Shown piece by piece: positions 20,301 through 28,271 of a stretch of 64,000 nt of DNA. A program made the position numbers and the translations under genes. Source of the DNA: Glaciecola amylolytica (GTDB lineage: Bacteria; Bacteroidota; Bacteroidia; Flavobacteriales_D; Crocinitomicaceae); assembly GCA_003856375.1 (NCBI GenBank), contig CP034120.1:620001-684000 (forward strand). Direction: 5' to 3'. The notes beneath the pieces were generated by a model. That model saw only the letters and a program-made list of their open reading frames with translations. It had not been told where the DNA came from and ran no database searches. Within the stretch, counting starts at the first letter, position 1; every line of letters starts with the position of its first letter.

Positions 20301-23300
20301 GCTTATCGCGGAGAAGGAAATGTGCAGATTTCGAGCGGTTCCATTGGTTATGACAATTGGGGAAGAGCAAAAATTCAACGAAAACCATCCTTGTTTGTCG
20401 ATCCGAATCAGATTACAGGACTCAACCCGATTCTGTATAACTACAACTCCGGATCAACCTTGTATTACGAAACGAAATTCGATCACGATCCGGCGTCGCT
20501 GGACACGCGTATTTCAGATCCCGGTATTGCGAATTCCGATCCGCAAAATCACGTGATCCGCAAACAAACCTGGATTGCAAACAGTATTTATATGTCGTGC
20601 GAACTGGGCTTAAGCGGTGCTGAACTGAAATTAATCATGAATTCCGGGGCTACGGGTGCTTTCCGCTTTTTGCGTACATCCGTAAAAGATCAGGATGGCA
20701 AAGAAACGATTACTTACACCAACGCATTCGGGCAAACGGTGGGTACTTTGTCCTGGAGCTATTCCAATGAAAAAGTAGTGACTTTGTATGTGTATGATTC
20801 CTACGGAAACCTGTCGAAAACGATCAATGCGCGCCGTCAGAGCACGGATTATCAATACAATCTGAGTGGTCAGCTGATTCGCGAAACGAACGTGGACGGC
20901 GGAGAAAAACGCTATATCTACAACAAACACGGAAAAATCAGCGGTGTTCAGGATCAGGCAGACCGGGAACAAGTCAATGAAAACAACAATCTGGTAACGC
21001 GCTTCCGTAAATTTGTGTATGATAGCTATGGAAACCTGCTTTCACAAGCTTTGGTTACCACTTCCCCTCGCCTTGAACCGTTCTGTTTCCAAAATAAGAC
21101 CGAAGGTTCTGCAGGTTCCTATGATTTCGAATATGTGTTTTCCAACCGCATGACACAGGATTGGTTGAATTACTACACGACGATCGATCCGGTGAATGGA
21201 GGACGGATGGTCACTTCCGGTTTGCCTGCGATAGCTCCTGTTGCCAGTTCGGTGCTTGAAAAGAGCATGGTTTACGGAACCCAGCAAGTTTCACCGTCTA
21301 CTTTGGGGAAATTAATAGAATCATATTCTTACGGGCTTACAGGAGTTGCCGTTCAAAAAATCACCTATGCTTACAACGCCGAAGACTTACTGGCTTCGCA
21401 AGTCATTTTGCAGCATCCCTCAAATGTGAATACCAACGATCAGTATTTGGTTCAAGCAACCATTCAGTATCCGAGATACAACCTGAGAGGTTCTTTGCTG
21501 GAAGAAAAACTGGATCTGGGCAGCGACGGCTCTACGGATATGAAGTCTTTCTATGTGTATGATGCCTTGAACCGCCTCAAAGAAGTGTATGCCGTGCAGG
21601 CAGATGTGGAGCTTACGTACGCAACCAAAATGGTAGATTACAAGTACGACGATGCTCTCGGAGTAGTGATTTCCAAAGGCTATTCCGTGGACAATTTTTC
21701 AGATGCTTCTTTCGGACACCAAATGGTTTCGTATGCGTATGACAACCGCGACCGTCTGACACAAATGGGAAGTGCGTTGTTTAATGAATGGTTGTATTAC
21801 GACAATACTCAAATCCCTGCTTACAACAACCAGACGTCGGTATCTCAAGCTGATGCTTATAATGGAAATGTGAAAGGATCGAAGGTGAAATACAATTTTA
21901 CCGGAACAACTACCACCAACAGCTCCATTCCGTTGTTTGCCAAAGAAACCATTTATGGCTATCAGTATGATGGTTTGAATCGTCTGACTTCCGCCGATGC
22001 ATTGGTAGGAGATTTCATTGATGCACACTTTGCCTTGACACCAAATGTGAATGCACCCCAATCGTATTTGATCGGTGATGAAAGCTACAGTTTCGACAAG
22101 ATCGGAAACCTCATTACCTTGTTGCGAAAGAAGCCGGGAGCATCCCCGAGTAGTAATGTAATCGTGGAAGATTTTGTGTATACCTATGCCAACGGCAATA
22201 ACCGTTTGATGAAAGTAGCGGATCAAACGACGACAACGAACCGCAATTACAGCTACGATTCAAACGGGAACCTCCTCACGGATGATTACCGTGACATCGA
22301 TACAACGGTTTACGGACGCAGTTCGTATGCTTACAATATCACGAAGGGAACGGACCAGATTTCGTATTTATACGATGGCGGAGACCAGCGGATTTTCAAA
22401 AAAGTAGTAACTTCCATCCAAACCACGCAGGAAATGTACGTGAAAGATGCTTTGGGCAGGGATTTGGCAATTGTGAAATTTGAACCGGGAGGTGTCTCCA
22501 GGGAATTTTATATTTACGGAAACGAGCGTATAGCAATGATCTCTCCGAATACAGGAGGAACAACTCCTTCACGCATCCAGCAAAACGAAGCTACTTTTTT
22601 CTTAACGGATCATTTGGGGAATACACGTGTGGCGTATTGGGCCGCAAGCAGTTCTACTGCCTATGTTATCAATGCGGTGGATTATTATCCGTATGGAAAG
22701 ATTTTACGGGAATATGACAATGGTTCTGGTGATCGCTATTTGACCACGCAGCACGAAAGGGATAAAGAAACCGGTTTGGATTATCGTGGGGCGAGGTATT
22801 ATGATTCGGATATTGCGCGGTTTTTGTCTCTTGATCCCAAAGCAAGTAAATACCCGAGTCTTTCTGCTTATTGCTACGTTGCCGGAAATCCTATTAAATA
22901 CATTGATCCGGATGGAAAAGAGGTCATTGGGTCTGATAAAAAGGCAGTAACATATACCCGAGATGAAAATGGAAATATAGTTTGGAGCGAAAATGCAACG
23001 GATGATATTAAAGAAGTTGGAAACGCAATGCTTTTAACTAAAAGCGGTGAGGAAGCATTTAATAAATGGCAAAATGCAAAAAGTAAAGTGTATATCAGTA
23101 TTGATAGAGAGTATGAAAATCCAGATGCATATGCCGAAAACTTCCACTCTTCTGGAGCAGATGTTTTTTTGAATGACGATAAACAATACAAAAAAATAGA
23201 TGTTGTGATTTATAAAAAATCTATTGAGAGCGCTATAAAAAATCCCGAATCTAGATTTTACAAATCAAGTTATGAGGAAATGCTTGGTGCAGTTGGAGCG

Positions 23301-23513
23301 CATGAAGTTGGACATAATGAACCATCACAAATTAAGTTAGATATGAAAGTGCCAGATGAGATTAAACAAGACCCAAAATTGAATATCCCTTTTAATATGG
23401 AGTTGATTTTTAGAAAAGAATATCAAAGTACAAGACCCGAGGACAGATTAAAAAGTGAAGAGGGTATGAAACGGTATAAAGATAAAGGCTATGAAGGAAT
23501 TATTGGAAATTAA
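14391..23513 (+). CDS. Giant RHS/YD-repeat polymorphic toxin with HExxH tip
   Basis: A 3040-residue secreted protein. It has a signal peptide (about residues 1-20, ending SFSQ), then a very long beta-rich N-terminal shell. At about 1180-1415 there is an unusual helical-repeat insert, and near 1645-1710 a Cys-rich segment. YD repeats run from about 1890 to 2650 (for example YTFDGFNRL, YDALNRL, YDSNGNL). The RHS-associated core occupies about 2780-2842 (HERDKETGLDYRGARYY, NPIKYIDPDGK). The variable tip after residue 2842 is AT-rich and carries H2971-E-V-G-H2975, a zinc-peptidase HExxH motif. RHS shells encapsulate and deliver such tips to rival cells. A small lipoprotein overlaps the 3' end and is the likely immunity gene. 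Orphan copies of the same core follow downstream. Confidence 0.88.
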   Translation: MPKSLIFVCAILCCIHSFSQVVGGRNNSEMTPQVSKPSELSSGVYSGDVNLFSGDYNSSIKLGAVATPSGLSYELSLNYSSSFSIGNTMPISTGIPYGEGWNLNLPTISIETEVFNNFMKSDYCTEAGASGTPLSFNALGNNALKEGDLYWFSPYINVPGVASGRAIFKYVDVNDDKTIVFELNAFENHVEVRYSGDKWVVIAADGTRYTFQTAVQSFNAPANKRVLYYNQSHLVTATNNARFVQDSGRYENAGQAAMVENSILPKQKYNLWYCDAITHRNQPFQGINFTYKGFGKFNYFKEYEQEAYKYAAAENFLSSTFAKEHDFSCYSDLLLLKVEAISIDGLVDRLELNYATDRNLILSNTNELIDYRLNGNGRLDSLYSYQSIYSAGKADNNFEAGWKRYEHSKKNTTTNPGGVSASDPYSTINGYLRGDANGSGEIPFSHSFLESPRLMQDKLYPGDIYEVRSRIKRSNSMSADFLNSAGTFDMSIVTGDLENSRGLNASNYDLYNGNNGIYYALTNYNSTRSKVLYSTFNMALKWSLNYGEGDKMLSNLFVMPNIPTKYKGFNFQIGPGNSDVNYATERGVVHNSVTTKLEAGKAYVFSSLASSYPLKSAADIGGNFGIGLPWNLVSPVYEYMITHQNTFNYATANAKEAYNFWWNDNGNVIANDPKTFNIPTKLDNTVRLDEFELIRYSKNPYMLTGVSYYKVNGDVGGPVETGLKLVAQKKMEYTSAKCQMLQNYDYDPGDTLRYRTDVWQIFVLLKAVREVPLEWTTDTTKLLTTFLSYSKFNNNAILYQIDQPMNGHFGMLLTQIVDYLGGITKIEYYPANDTRTRYTGSFLLDRSGFCGVTTSLGYGTNRADVVHPIVKYVLKNDEDDLVKNNTSSANNGHKRWHYDFDVSSKISKLTSIQVPDSLFYNGRRFSFDTGFKKVSVYGPSLIEGSSEYVNRTDYEHYGADFNYGGAFPSTEDYLYHGKLKSVKEYDVNGKLFTEKLINYAYTLAYKNGYTRPNPYREDLVWEQEYDNPGGQYEYRDYYLNQVLTYNNGSGIVTGTNAYKDLDIPAFRGTGDDFELPKFLEFDYYPTLEVMNPEYMFHSYFIKKTEEINRKYDDYLYKQAVTTGTTAPGPFSPAPNPFGSGFVNPVGHNDQLLSAQRMMMNTQPEAVVLDSLMDQSPLMDSTMYYMLNSSTLGDRNIIVILLAQGNLSNLVLNSFIEKFGGSPFSTIGFNPVSVIQQQSYISDEVLSAVLPKITNRWKTDLLEALFGKNEYLSDPVLQEFTGVGVRYFNSALFTKILSKQPQFSETVIEKIINSRYLIPADLSKILKNQVLSEANYSTLIGNSVVLNNTIVEVIENGGNYPTEAVFGKLMTRTPAFMEAEMERIIEVTDRDLEPSLLTGLIAFYGPKPFLVDFVFRGNPLDVFCTNPTLGGWNYIETKTSYEYYEADYRGTSNGIAYKTLMSLEDIPGRTVSFDGGAIKTISSLRLKHEPSWQVFSVTNTSTHLPTAKDEKQFFYLFDLKNRYDRYWYNYDLGEVNGQTSSFDYALLNNDLDTVMFTTRWDCEYIDAYLAQVPVLPKYDGMAKSRQYAMRTTPFQQMHVTKNQRDAKELRKSEYYFYDSRWVVDQYSRNETVLYDGPSCPTTGTPPVNPVGCASCVRWKNGTEADFLAQLPFNYCLWKDPVIGYFACPSSVNYAACHTGVELIDCNPSIPQEEEEGGPAQMIILTDALKKTLQLRSVVTQMDTVQGLPSKEFNKFRFDRKNTLIADFYMQYDGMDNQNIARPFKMLYPFDTLVTTHVHKRNQHMQPALISNSVGLQTKFYYNTTVNRWNVDTNCTNPTYSFLYNYSSADMRNIGLPVRVTVGYMRPDSLATTFEYTNDGQVKKMTTSSGHTMEYTFDGFNRLSSVIENGTRLLSRNDYQLWKHGFGKSFEERTKENYVHSVLYQHETDTLDNREFQKAFLDPLGRTAGVVRAYRGEGNVQISSGSIGYDNWGRAKIQRKPSLFVDPNQITGLNPILYNYNSGSTLYYETKFDHDPASLDTRISDPGIANSDPQNHVIRKQTWIANSIYMSCELGLSGAELKLIMNSGATGAFRFLRTSVKDQDGKETITYTNAFGQTVGTLSWSYSNEKVVTLYVYDSYGNLSKTINARRQSTDYQYNLSGQLIRETNVDGGEKRYIYNKHGKISGVQDQADREQVNENNNLVTRFRKFVYDSYGNLLSQALVTTSPRLEPFCFQNKTEGSAGSYDFEYVFSNRMTQDWLNYYTTIDPVNGGRMVTSGLPAIAPVASSVLEKSMVYGTQQVSPSTLGKLIESYSYGLTGVAVQKITYAYNAEDLLASQVILQHPSNVNTNDQYLVQATIQYPRYNLRGSLLEEKLDLGSDGSTDMKSFYVYDALNRLKEVYAVQADVELTYATKMVDYKYDDALGVVISKGYSVDNFSDASFGHQMVSYAYDNRDRLTQMGSALFNEWLYYDNTQIPAYNNQTSVSQADAYNGNVKGSKVKYNFTGTTTTNSSIPLFAKETIYGYQYDGLNRLTSADALVGDFIDAHFALTPNVNAPQSYLIGDESYSFDKIGNLITLLRKKPGASPSSNVIVEDFVYTYANGNNRLMKVADQTTTTNRNYSYDSNGNLLTDDYRDIDTTVYGRSSYAYNITKGTDQISYLYDGGDQRIFKKVVTSIQTTQEMYVKDALGRDLAIVKFEPGGVSREFYIYGNERIAMISPNTGGTTPSRIQQNEATFFLTDHLGNTRVAYWAASSSTAYVINAVDYYPYGKILREYDNGSGDRYLTTQHERDKETGLDYRGARYYDSDIARFLSLDPKASKYPSLSAYCYVAGNPIKYIDPDGKEVIGSDKKAVTYTRDENGNIVWSENATDDIKEVGNAMLLTKSGEEAFNKWQNAKSKVYISIDREYENPDAYAENFHSSGADVFLNDDKQYKKIDVVIYKKSIESAIKNPESRFYKSSYEEMLGAVGAHEVGHNEPSQIKLDMKVPDEIKQDPKLNIPFNMELIFRKEYQSTRPEDRLKSEEGMKRYKDKGYEGIIGN

Positions 23514-23835
23514 AAAAGTTGTTTTACTTGTGATTGTTTTGACTTTTTGCCTTGGAGGATGTAGATCTAATTTTTATTTGAGCAAAAGAGAAGATAAGAT
23601 TCTTGATAAGTATGGTGAGATAGCTAATTTAAAAGATACTGTTATTCATAATAACAAATATCAACTTACCTATAAAGAAGGTGTTTTGTTAAGTATAGGG
23701 AAATTACATGATGATACAAAAAACGGAGTTTGGTGGTATTTTTCTAAAAACCATGTTGTTAAGTATGTTGTTGATTATAGAAAAAATAGCATTGATACTC
23801 TATGCGCCCCAACAGTGAATAAATCAGATTGGTAG
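23491..23835 (+). CDS. Small lipoprotein, candidate immunity to the HExxH tip
   Basis: A 114-residue protein with a lipobox (LGGC, Cys near residue 24) and a short beta-rich domain containing 'KNGVWWYFSKNHVV', similar to MORN-like 'dGkkNGvWkyy' strands. It overlaps the last 23 nt of the RHS gene in another frame, so the two are translationally coupled. This position, directly behind the toxin tip, is where immunity genes of RHS systems lie. A periplasm-facing lipoprotein would suit a toxin acting in the envelope. The immunity role is inferred; no known immunity family was recognised. Confidence 0.65.
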   Translation: MKELLEIKKVVLLVIVLTFCLGGCRSNFYLSKREDKILDKYGEIANLKDTVIHNNKYQLTYKEGVLLSIGKLHDDTKNGVWWYFSKNHVVKYVVDYRKNSIDTLCAPTVNKSDW

Positions 23836-23850
23836 ATTTTATGATTTAAG

Positions 23851-24015
23851 ATGAATTCCATAGCCCCGATTGGAGTAAGCTCGTTAGTCCAGCAAACTCC
23901 GGGACCAAGTGGTTCTTTTGATCAATGTAATGGGTACAGACTGACGATCAGTGTACAATATACAACAACTCGTACGGTGAACAAAATCCGTTTGGTTCCG
24001 AGAGCTCCAAATTAA
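23851..24015 (+). CDS. Short orphan reading frame, 54 aa (possible gene remnant)
   Basis: ATG at 23851 opens 54 codons ending at TAA 24013-24015. Local base composition is richer in GC than its AT-rich neighbours and resembles the older genome. The peptide has no signal and reads like the tail of a larger exported protein. It may be a fragment of a former RHS-associated gene left by recombination, rather than a working gene. It lies between the first candidate immunity gene and the next cassette. Confidence 0.3.
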   Translation: MNSIAPIGVSSLVQQTPGPSGSFDQCNGYRLTISVQYTTTRTVNKIRLVPRAPN

Positions 24016-24080
24016 ACAGATGCAAAATTGATTTTATTATATTCCCAATTAAATCATGTTTTTATATCAAACTCACATCA

Positions 24081-25148
24081 ATGAAATATCTTCTTAAGAT
24101 CTGTTTTATTTTTTGTTTTTCAACATTGTTTTCTCAATCTGGAGATAGTTTGAAATTCGATTTTTTTAATTCATCGGTAAAATTGTATGCAATCGGTGAA
24201 GATCATTTCGAAGACGATATTCAGTTACAAGTTTCAATTATTGAGTATCTTCAAAACAACACCAATATTGATGTGTTTATTTTTGAATACCCCATTGAAG
24301 TTGGTAAGATTTTTAACGAATATATATTGTTTGGACACAAGAAGGAAGAGGTCGATAAAATTTGCTCTCTCTTGAATAAAAATGTAAGCCGAAAAACTAA
24401 AATCATTTTGGATTTTTTAAAGAACCATAACCTTTCAAATTCTAATAAAATTGAAGTTAAGGGAATTGATAGACTTAGTTTTTACAAATTAAAAAGACAG
24501 TTGAGCAGTTTACTTATCATTTTCCCTGAGTTAAAACAAATTGATTTACCGAAAAATGAACGCTATGTACTAAAACATAAGGTAAAAGATTACAACCAAA
24601 AAAAAAGTGGAAGCATAATCAATTCGCTTATAACTGAGTTGCAAGACAATAGATCCTCTTTTGATCGATCCCTTGGAGCGAAATTGATTGATTACGAAAA
24701 ATGTTTAAATGATCTGAAGCTCTATTATATGGATTATGGTTCTCGAGTATCTGATTCTATCCGAGAAACCTTTATGACTCAAAATCTCATTAATATTGTC
24801 GACTCTAACTCTGTTAGTATTTTAATTTGTGGTGGTTTGCATGCAATGTATAAAGAAAAGGACACTTGGTATTATGGTTACCCTTTTACCTCTATGGTCG
24901 CATCGATCAAAATGAATTATCCAAGTCAGGTATTCTCAATTGTTTTACAATATCATGAAAAAAAACTCTTCCGCTTTTTTCCAGAGTTTAATCTATTAAG
25001 TGATGATTTAGAGCTATCATTTAAGGAATGTAATAAACAATATGAAGTTGTTACAGGAAAAGAATTAACACAACACCCATATGCAAATGAGCGTTGTGAT
25101 ATGATTATTATTCAAAATAATAAATATAGGAAACGGAAAGCTAAATGA
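24081..25148 (+). CDS. Secreted EreA/ChaN-like fold protein in the RHS cassette region
   Basis: A 355-residue protein with a signal peptide ending LFSQS (about residue 20). The segment 'LYAIGEDHFEDD', then 'DVFIFEYP', and near residue 250 'ILICGGLHAMY' follow the pattern of erythromycin-esterase/ChaN/TIKI-like proteins, which have an acidic/His site near the N-terminus and a 'G.H' near the C-terminus. It is very AT-rich, suggesting recent acquisition. Its stop overlaps the start of the next orphan RHS cassette (ATGA). It could be the immunity or accessory gene of a lost cassette, or an effector. The fold call is tentative. Confidence 0.5.
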   Translation: MKYLLKICFIFCFSTLFSQSGDSLKFDFFNSSVKLYAIGEDHFEDDIQLQVSIIEYLQNNTNIDVFIFEYPIEVGKIFNEYILFGHKKEEVDKICSLLNKNVSRKTKIILDFLKNHNLSNSNKIEVKGIDRLSFYKLKRQLSSLLIIFPELKQIDLPKNERYVLKHKVKDYNQKKSGSIINSLITELQDNRSSFDRSLGAKLIDYEKCLNDLKLYYMDYGSRVSDSIRETFMTQNLINIVDSNSVSILICGGLHAMYKEKDTWYYGYPFTSMVASIKMNYPSQVFSIVLQYHEKKLFRFFPEFNLLSDDLELSFKECNKQYEVVTGKELTQHPYANERCDMIIIQNNKYRKRKAK

Positions 25149-25924
25149 TGGCTACGCAACATGAACGGGACAAGGAAACCGGTTTGGATTATCGTGGGGC
25201 TAGATATTATGACAGTGATGTAGCGCGGTTCTTATCGACCGATCCGTGGGCAAGTAAGTATCCTGCCTGGAGTACGTATAATTATGTAATGGGGAATCCA
25301 GTGAAATTTATTGACCCAAATGGAAAGGGGCCAACTGATTGGTTTTTGAATGTGCAAACAGGAAATCTTATTTATATTAAAGGGACTTCTGAAATCACTC
25401 AAAAGGAAATAGATAAATACGGGTGGGACTCTTCTCCTTCTGATTATAAGCGACTAGGTGCTGATAATATGTTTGGTGATAAAGTTGAATGGGTTGTTCC
25501 CAATATTTTAAATCAATCGATGTATTGTTTCTATAACTATTCACAGTATTTTATGGAAACTCAGGGCTACGTGAAAGGTCAGGAATATGATGTTGTAGAA
25601 ACCGAGAGAGTAACTGGAGGACGTCAGGGAGATGAGAATGTTTCCGCATCAGAAACTACTTATAAAGAAACTAAAGGTGATCTGACATATGCTAAACCAG
25701 AAGAGTTAGGTCGAAAAGATAACTTAAAAGCTCCTAAAGAGAAAGGCTTTTGTTGGTCTAAAACAACGGTTACATACAACACGGTCGTTGAATATAACAA
25801 AAGTCCCAGATCAAATCCGTTTTTTGCAGGTAATGCTATTGGAGATGCGGGTTCTTTGGCTGGGAGTTTTATTGAACTTGCAATAGCAATCATAACAAGA
25901 AATAAGGTTGTTCCAACTAAATAA
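25145..25924 (+). CDS. Orphan RHS core-plus-tip cassette 2
   Basis: A 259-residue protein. Residues about 4-60 match the end of the RHS core of the giant protein (HERDKETGLDYRGARYY, then 'NPVKFIDPNGK'). The remaining 200 residues are an unrelated tip with no motif I recognise. Homology to the full-length gene begins abruptly at the codon for TQHERD, as expected for a displaced tip left behind when a new one was recombined in. There is no signal peptide and no shell, so it cannot be exported alone; it is a silent donor unless recombined. The tip is AT-rich. A lipoprotein gene follows 7 nt later. Confidence 0.7.
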   Translation: MMATQHERDKETGLDYRGARYYDSDVARFLSTDPWASKYPAWSTYNYVMGNPVKFIDPNGKGPTDWFLNVQTGNLIYIKGTSEITQKEIDKYGWDSSPSDYKRLGADNMFGDKVEWVVPNILNQSMYCFYNYSQYFMETQGYVKGQEYDVVETERVTGGRQGDENVSASETTYKETKGDLTYAKPEELGRKDNLKAPKEKGFCWSKTTVTYNTVVEYNKSPRSNPFFAGNAIGDAGSLAGSFIELAIAIITRNKVVPTK

Positions 25925-25931
25925 TGATAAA

Positions 25932-26582
25932 ATGAAAAATGTAGTAATAATGTTCTTATTGCAACTCCCATTATTAGGGTGTTTTAGTCAAAAAAAAGAT
26001 ACATATCCTGATTATAATCAAGATAAATCTAATTTTGAAGAAAATTTCACATCCCACTTTCCAGATAGTTTGGAAGTCATTACCGACCCAAAAACGACGT
26101 ATCTTTTTTCATCCAGAACCGATACGAGCGATCATGACGTTTGTTTTATGCTTTATGAATATGAGGTAAGTGATTCTTACATGAAGCAAATAGCAGAAAA
26201 AATAAAAGGGAAGTATATTGCTCAATATAAGCCTATGGATAGTTGCTTGTTGGTTGTGAATCGTTTTGAAACTCCGGATACGTATGAAAGTAGTAAAAGA
26301 ACAAAGATTATTGACAGCACCTTGGTTGATAGACCTTGTTACCAAGATTTGTACCCGATTCCTCATTTTTTGGATTATAAGTATTTAACTCAACCCGGTC
26401 CGGTTTGGTTAAATCGAAACTTCACTATCTATGTTTTGGAAGCGAAGCCAGTGAACCCTTATAAAAAGTTTGCAATGAGCCCAGATAAACAAATGCCTGC
26501 AAAATGGAAAAATGGATACTCCAAAGGGATTGCAATTAGTAAAAAGGACAAGACAGTGATTCATTGGAGTATTATGTGGTAG
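25932..26582 (+). CDS. Lipoprotein, candidate immunity for orphan tip 2
   Basis: From the ATG at 25932 the protein has 216 residues and a lipobox (LPLLGC, Cys near residue 17); an upstream in-frame start at 25908 would spoil the signal peptide. The body is mixed alpha/beta with no recognised motif. It lies 7 nt behind the orphan tip gene, as in toxin/immunity pairs, and its AT-rich composition matches that tip. The role is inferred from position only. Confidence 0.6.
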   Translation: MKNVVIMFLLQLPLLGCFSQKKDTYPDYNQDKSNFEENFTSHFPDSLEVITDPKTTYLFSSRTDTSDHDVCFMLYEYEVSDSYMKQIAEKIKGKYIAQYKPMDSCLLVVNRFETPDTYESSKRTKIIDSTLVDRPCYQDLYPIPHFLDYKYLTQPGPVWLNRNFTIYVLEAKPVNPYKKFAMSPDKQMPAKWKNGYSKGIAISKKDKTVIHWSIMW

Positions 26583-26601
26583 ATGATAAACCACGCAGGA
26601 A

Positions 26602-27744
26602 ATGTACGTGAAAGATGCTTTGGGCAGAGATTTGGCGATTGTGAAGTTTGAACCGGGAGGTACCTCGAAAGAATTCTATGTTTACGGAAATGAACGTGTG
26701 GCAATGATCTCTCCGAATACTGGAGGAACTACTCCTTCACGCATCCAACACAATGAAGCTACATTTTTCTTAACGGATCATTTGGGGAATACGCGTGTGG
26801 CGTATATGGCCGCAAACAGTTCTATGGCTTATATTATCAATGCGGCGGATTATTATCCGTATGGAAAAATTCTAAGGGAATATGATAATGGAGCAGCGGA
26901 TCGTTATTTGAGTACAGAGCATGAAAGAGACAGAGAAACTGGTTTAGATTATCGAGGGGCACGGTATTATGATGTAGCACGCTTTCTCTCTACTGATCCA
27001 TGGGCGGATCAATTCCCAGCCTGGAGTACTTATACTTATGTGTTAGGTAATCCAATTGTCTTTATTGATCCTACAGGGAAAGGTGCTGAAGATTGGGTGA
27101 AAAAACCCAATGGTTCTATTGTATGGGATCCTAACGCGATTTCCCCTGAAACTACTCAGGAAGGAGATAAGTATGTTGGGAAATCAGGTAAAGGAACCGA
27201 CGATGAAGGTAATATGGTTACCTATAATCCTGATGGTACGAAATCTGTGCAGAATGAAAGTCAAACAGTTGTTATTGGGTATAGAAAAAGTGAAAACACG
27301 ACTCCGACTTCAAAAACTCCATGGATGGAAACGGCACTTCAGGAACTTAAATTAGGAGTCAAAGAAGTACCTAAAGGATCAAATTCCGGACCTAGGATTG
27401 ACATGTATCTAAAATATGCAGGAGTATCACTGAGTAATAAGGCACAAGATAAAAAATGGTGCGCTTCTTTTGTTCATTGGTGTTTGGGGCAAAATGGAAT
27501 AAAAGGTGCAGGTGCTAGAGGGAAAGATTATCTTAAATGGGGAGTTAAATTAGATAAGCCTAAGTATGGAGCAATAGCAGTTTTTACTACGGGACATGTT
27601 GGTTTTTATATGGAAACTAATAAAGATGGAACGTTAAAAATACTTCATGGAAACTGGTCTGATAAATTAAAAATATCCAGTGGGGTATACGATCCTATTT
27701 ATCCAAAAGATATTCAGGAGTATAGATTCCCATCAATAAAATAA
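26602..27744 (+). CDS. Orphan RHS core with CHAP-like amidase tip (cassette 3)
   Basis: A 380-residue protein. Residues 1-155 repeat the RHS core of the giant gene (MYVKDALGRDLAIVKFEPGG through NPIVFIDPTGK) at high DNA similarity, starting at about 26588, upstream of the ATG. A linker follows, then a domain at about 240-380 fitting the TIGR02594/CHAP-type cysteine amidase family: WMETALQELKLGVKEV, catalytic Cys287 in KWCASFVHWC, and His332 in TGHVGFY. Such enzymes cut peptidoglycan, a fitting toxin. Compared with the main gene a few codons are lost in 'YYD-VARF'. It has no signal peptide or shell. Confidence 0.8.
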   Translation: MYVKDALGRDLAIVKFEPGGTSKEFYVYGNERVAMISPNTGGTTPSRIQHNEATFFLTDHLGNTRVAYMAANSSMAYIINAADYYPYGKILREYDNGAADRYLSTEHERDRETGLDYRGARYYDVARFLSTDPWADQFPAWSTYTYVLGNPIVFIDPTGKGAEDWVKKPNGSIVWDPNAISPETTQEGDKYVGKSGKGTDDEGNMVTYNPDGTKSVQNESQTVVIGYRKSENTTPTSKTPWMETALQELKLGVKEVPKGSNSGPRIDMYLKYAGVSLSNKAQDKKWCASFVHWCLGQNGIKGAGARGKDYLKWGVKLDKPKYGAIAVFTTGHVGFYMETNKDGTLKILHGNWSDKLKISSGVYDPIYPKDIQEYRFPSIK

Positions 27745-27751
27745 TAACAAG

Positions 27752-28249
27752 ATGAATACGATTAAATTGACACTGCTTTTTCTACTTTTCCTTTCCTGCT
27801 CTAATCGTGAGAATGCGATTAGAGCTAAAAAAGAGATAAGGAATAATAATCAAACGATCGAAATTGAAAGTTTTGAAACATTTTGGGATGAATTTGCTCA
27901 TTCTTTGAAGTCCAATGATACTTTGAAGCTTCTTGAATTGACTCTTCCGGTAATTGAAGTAGGAACTATTGATGATTCGGATAGAACTTTTTCGTTTAAA
28001 GACAAGGAGGTTGCTCGAATCATTTTGTTTGAATATCAGAATGGCGGTTATTACGATTATGAAAAAGATAAAGATCTGTCGAATATTGAGATGATGAATT
28101 TACCGTTGTCTGAATTACCGGATTACAAAAAGGATTCGGATGATCAGAGAATAAACAATTTTGTGTTTTCTAAGAATAAAGACGGTTGGAGATTGACGGG
28201 ACTTTATACTCAGATTGACAATTATTTAAAAAATCATCCGAGGAAATAA
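27752..28249 (+). CDS. Lipoprotein, candidate immunity for CHAP-like tip
   Basis: A 165-residue lipoprotein (lipobox LLFLSC, Cys near residue 16) starting 7 nt after the CHAP-tip gene. After a charged spacer it has 'FWDEFAHSLKSND' and ends with 'NNFVFSKNKDGWRLTGLY', a layout common in NTF2-like or DUF4348-type exported proteins. A periplasm-facing lipoprotein is well placed to neutralise a peptidoglycan hydrolase. The immunity role is inferred from position. Confidence 0.6.
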   Translation: MNTIKLTLLFLLFLSCSNRENAIRAKKEIRNNNQTIEIESFETFWDEFAHSLKSNDTLKLLELTLPVIEVGTIDDSDRTFSFKDKEVARIILFEYQNGGYYDYEKDKDLSNIEMMNLPLSELPDYKKDSDDQRINNFVFSKNKDGWRLTGLYTQIDNYLKNHPRK

Positions 28250-28271
28250 TCCTGGAAATTGTAATGGGTGC

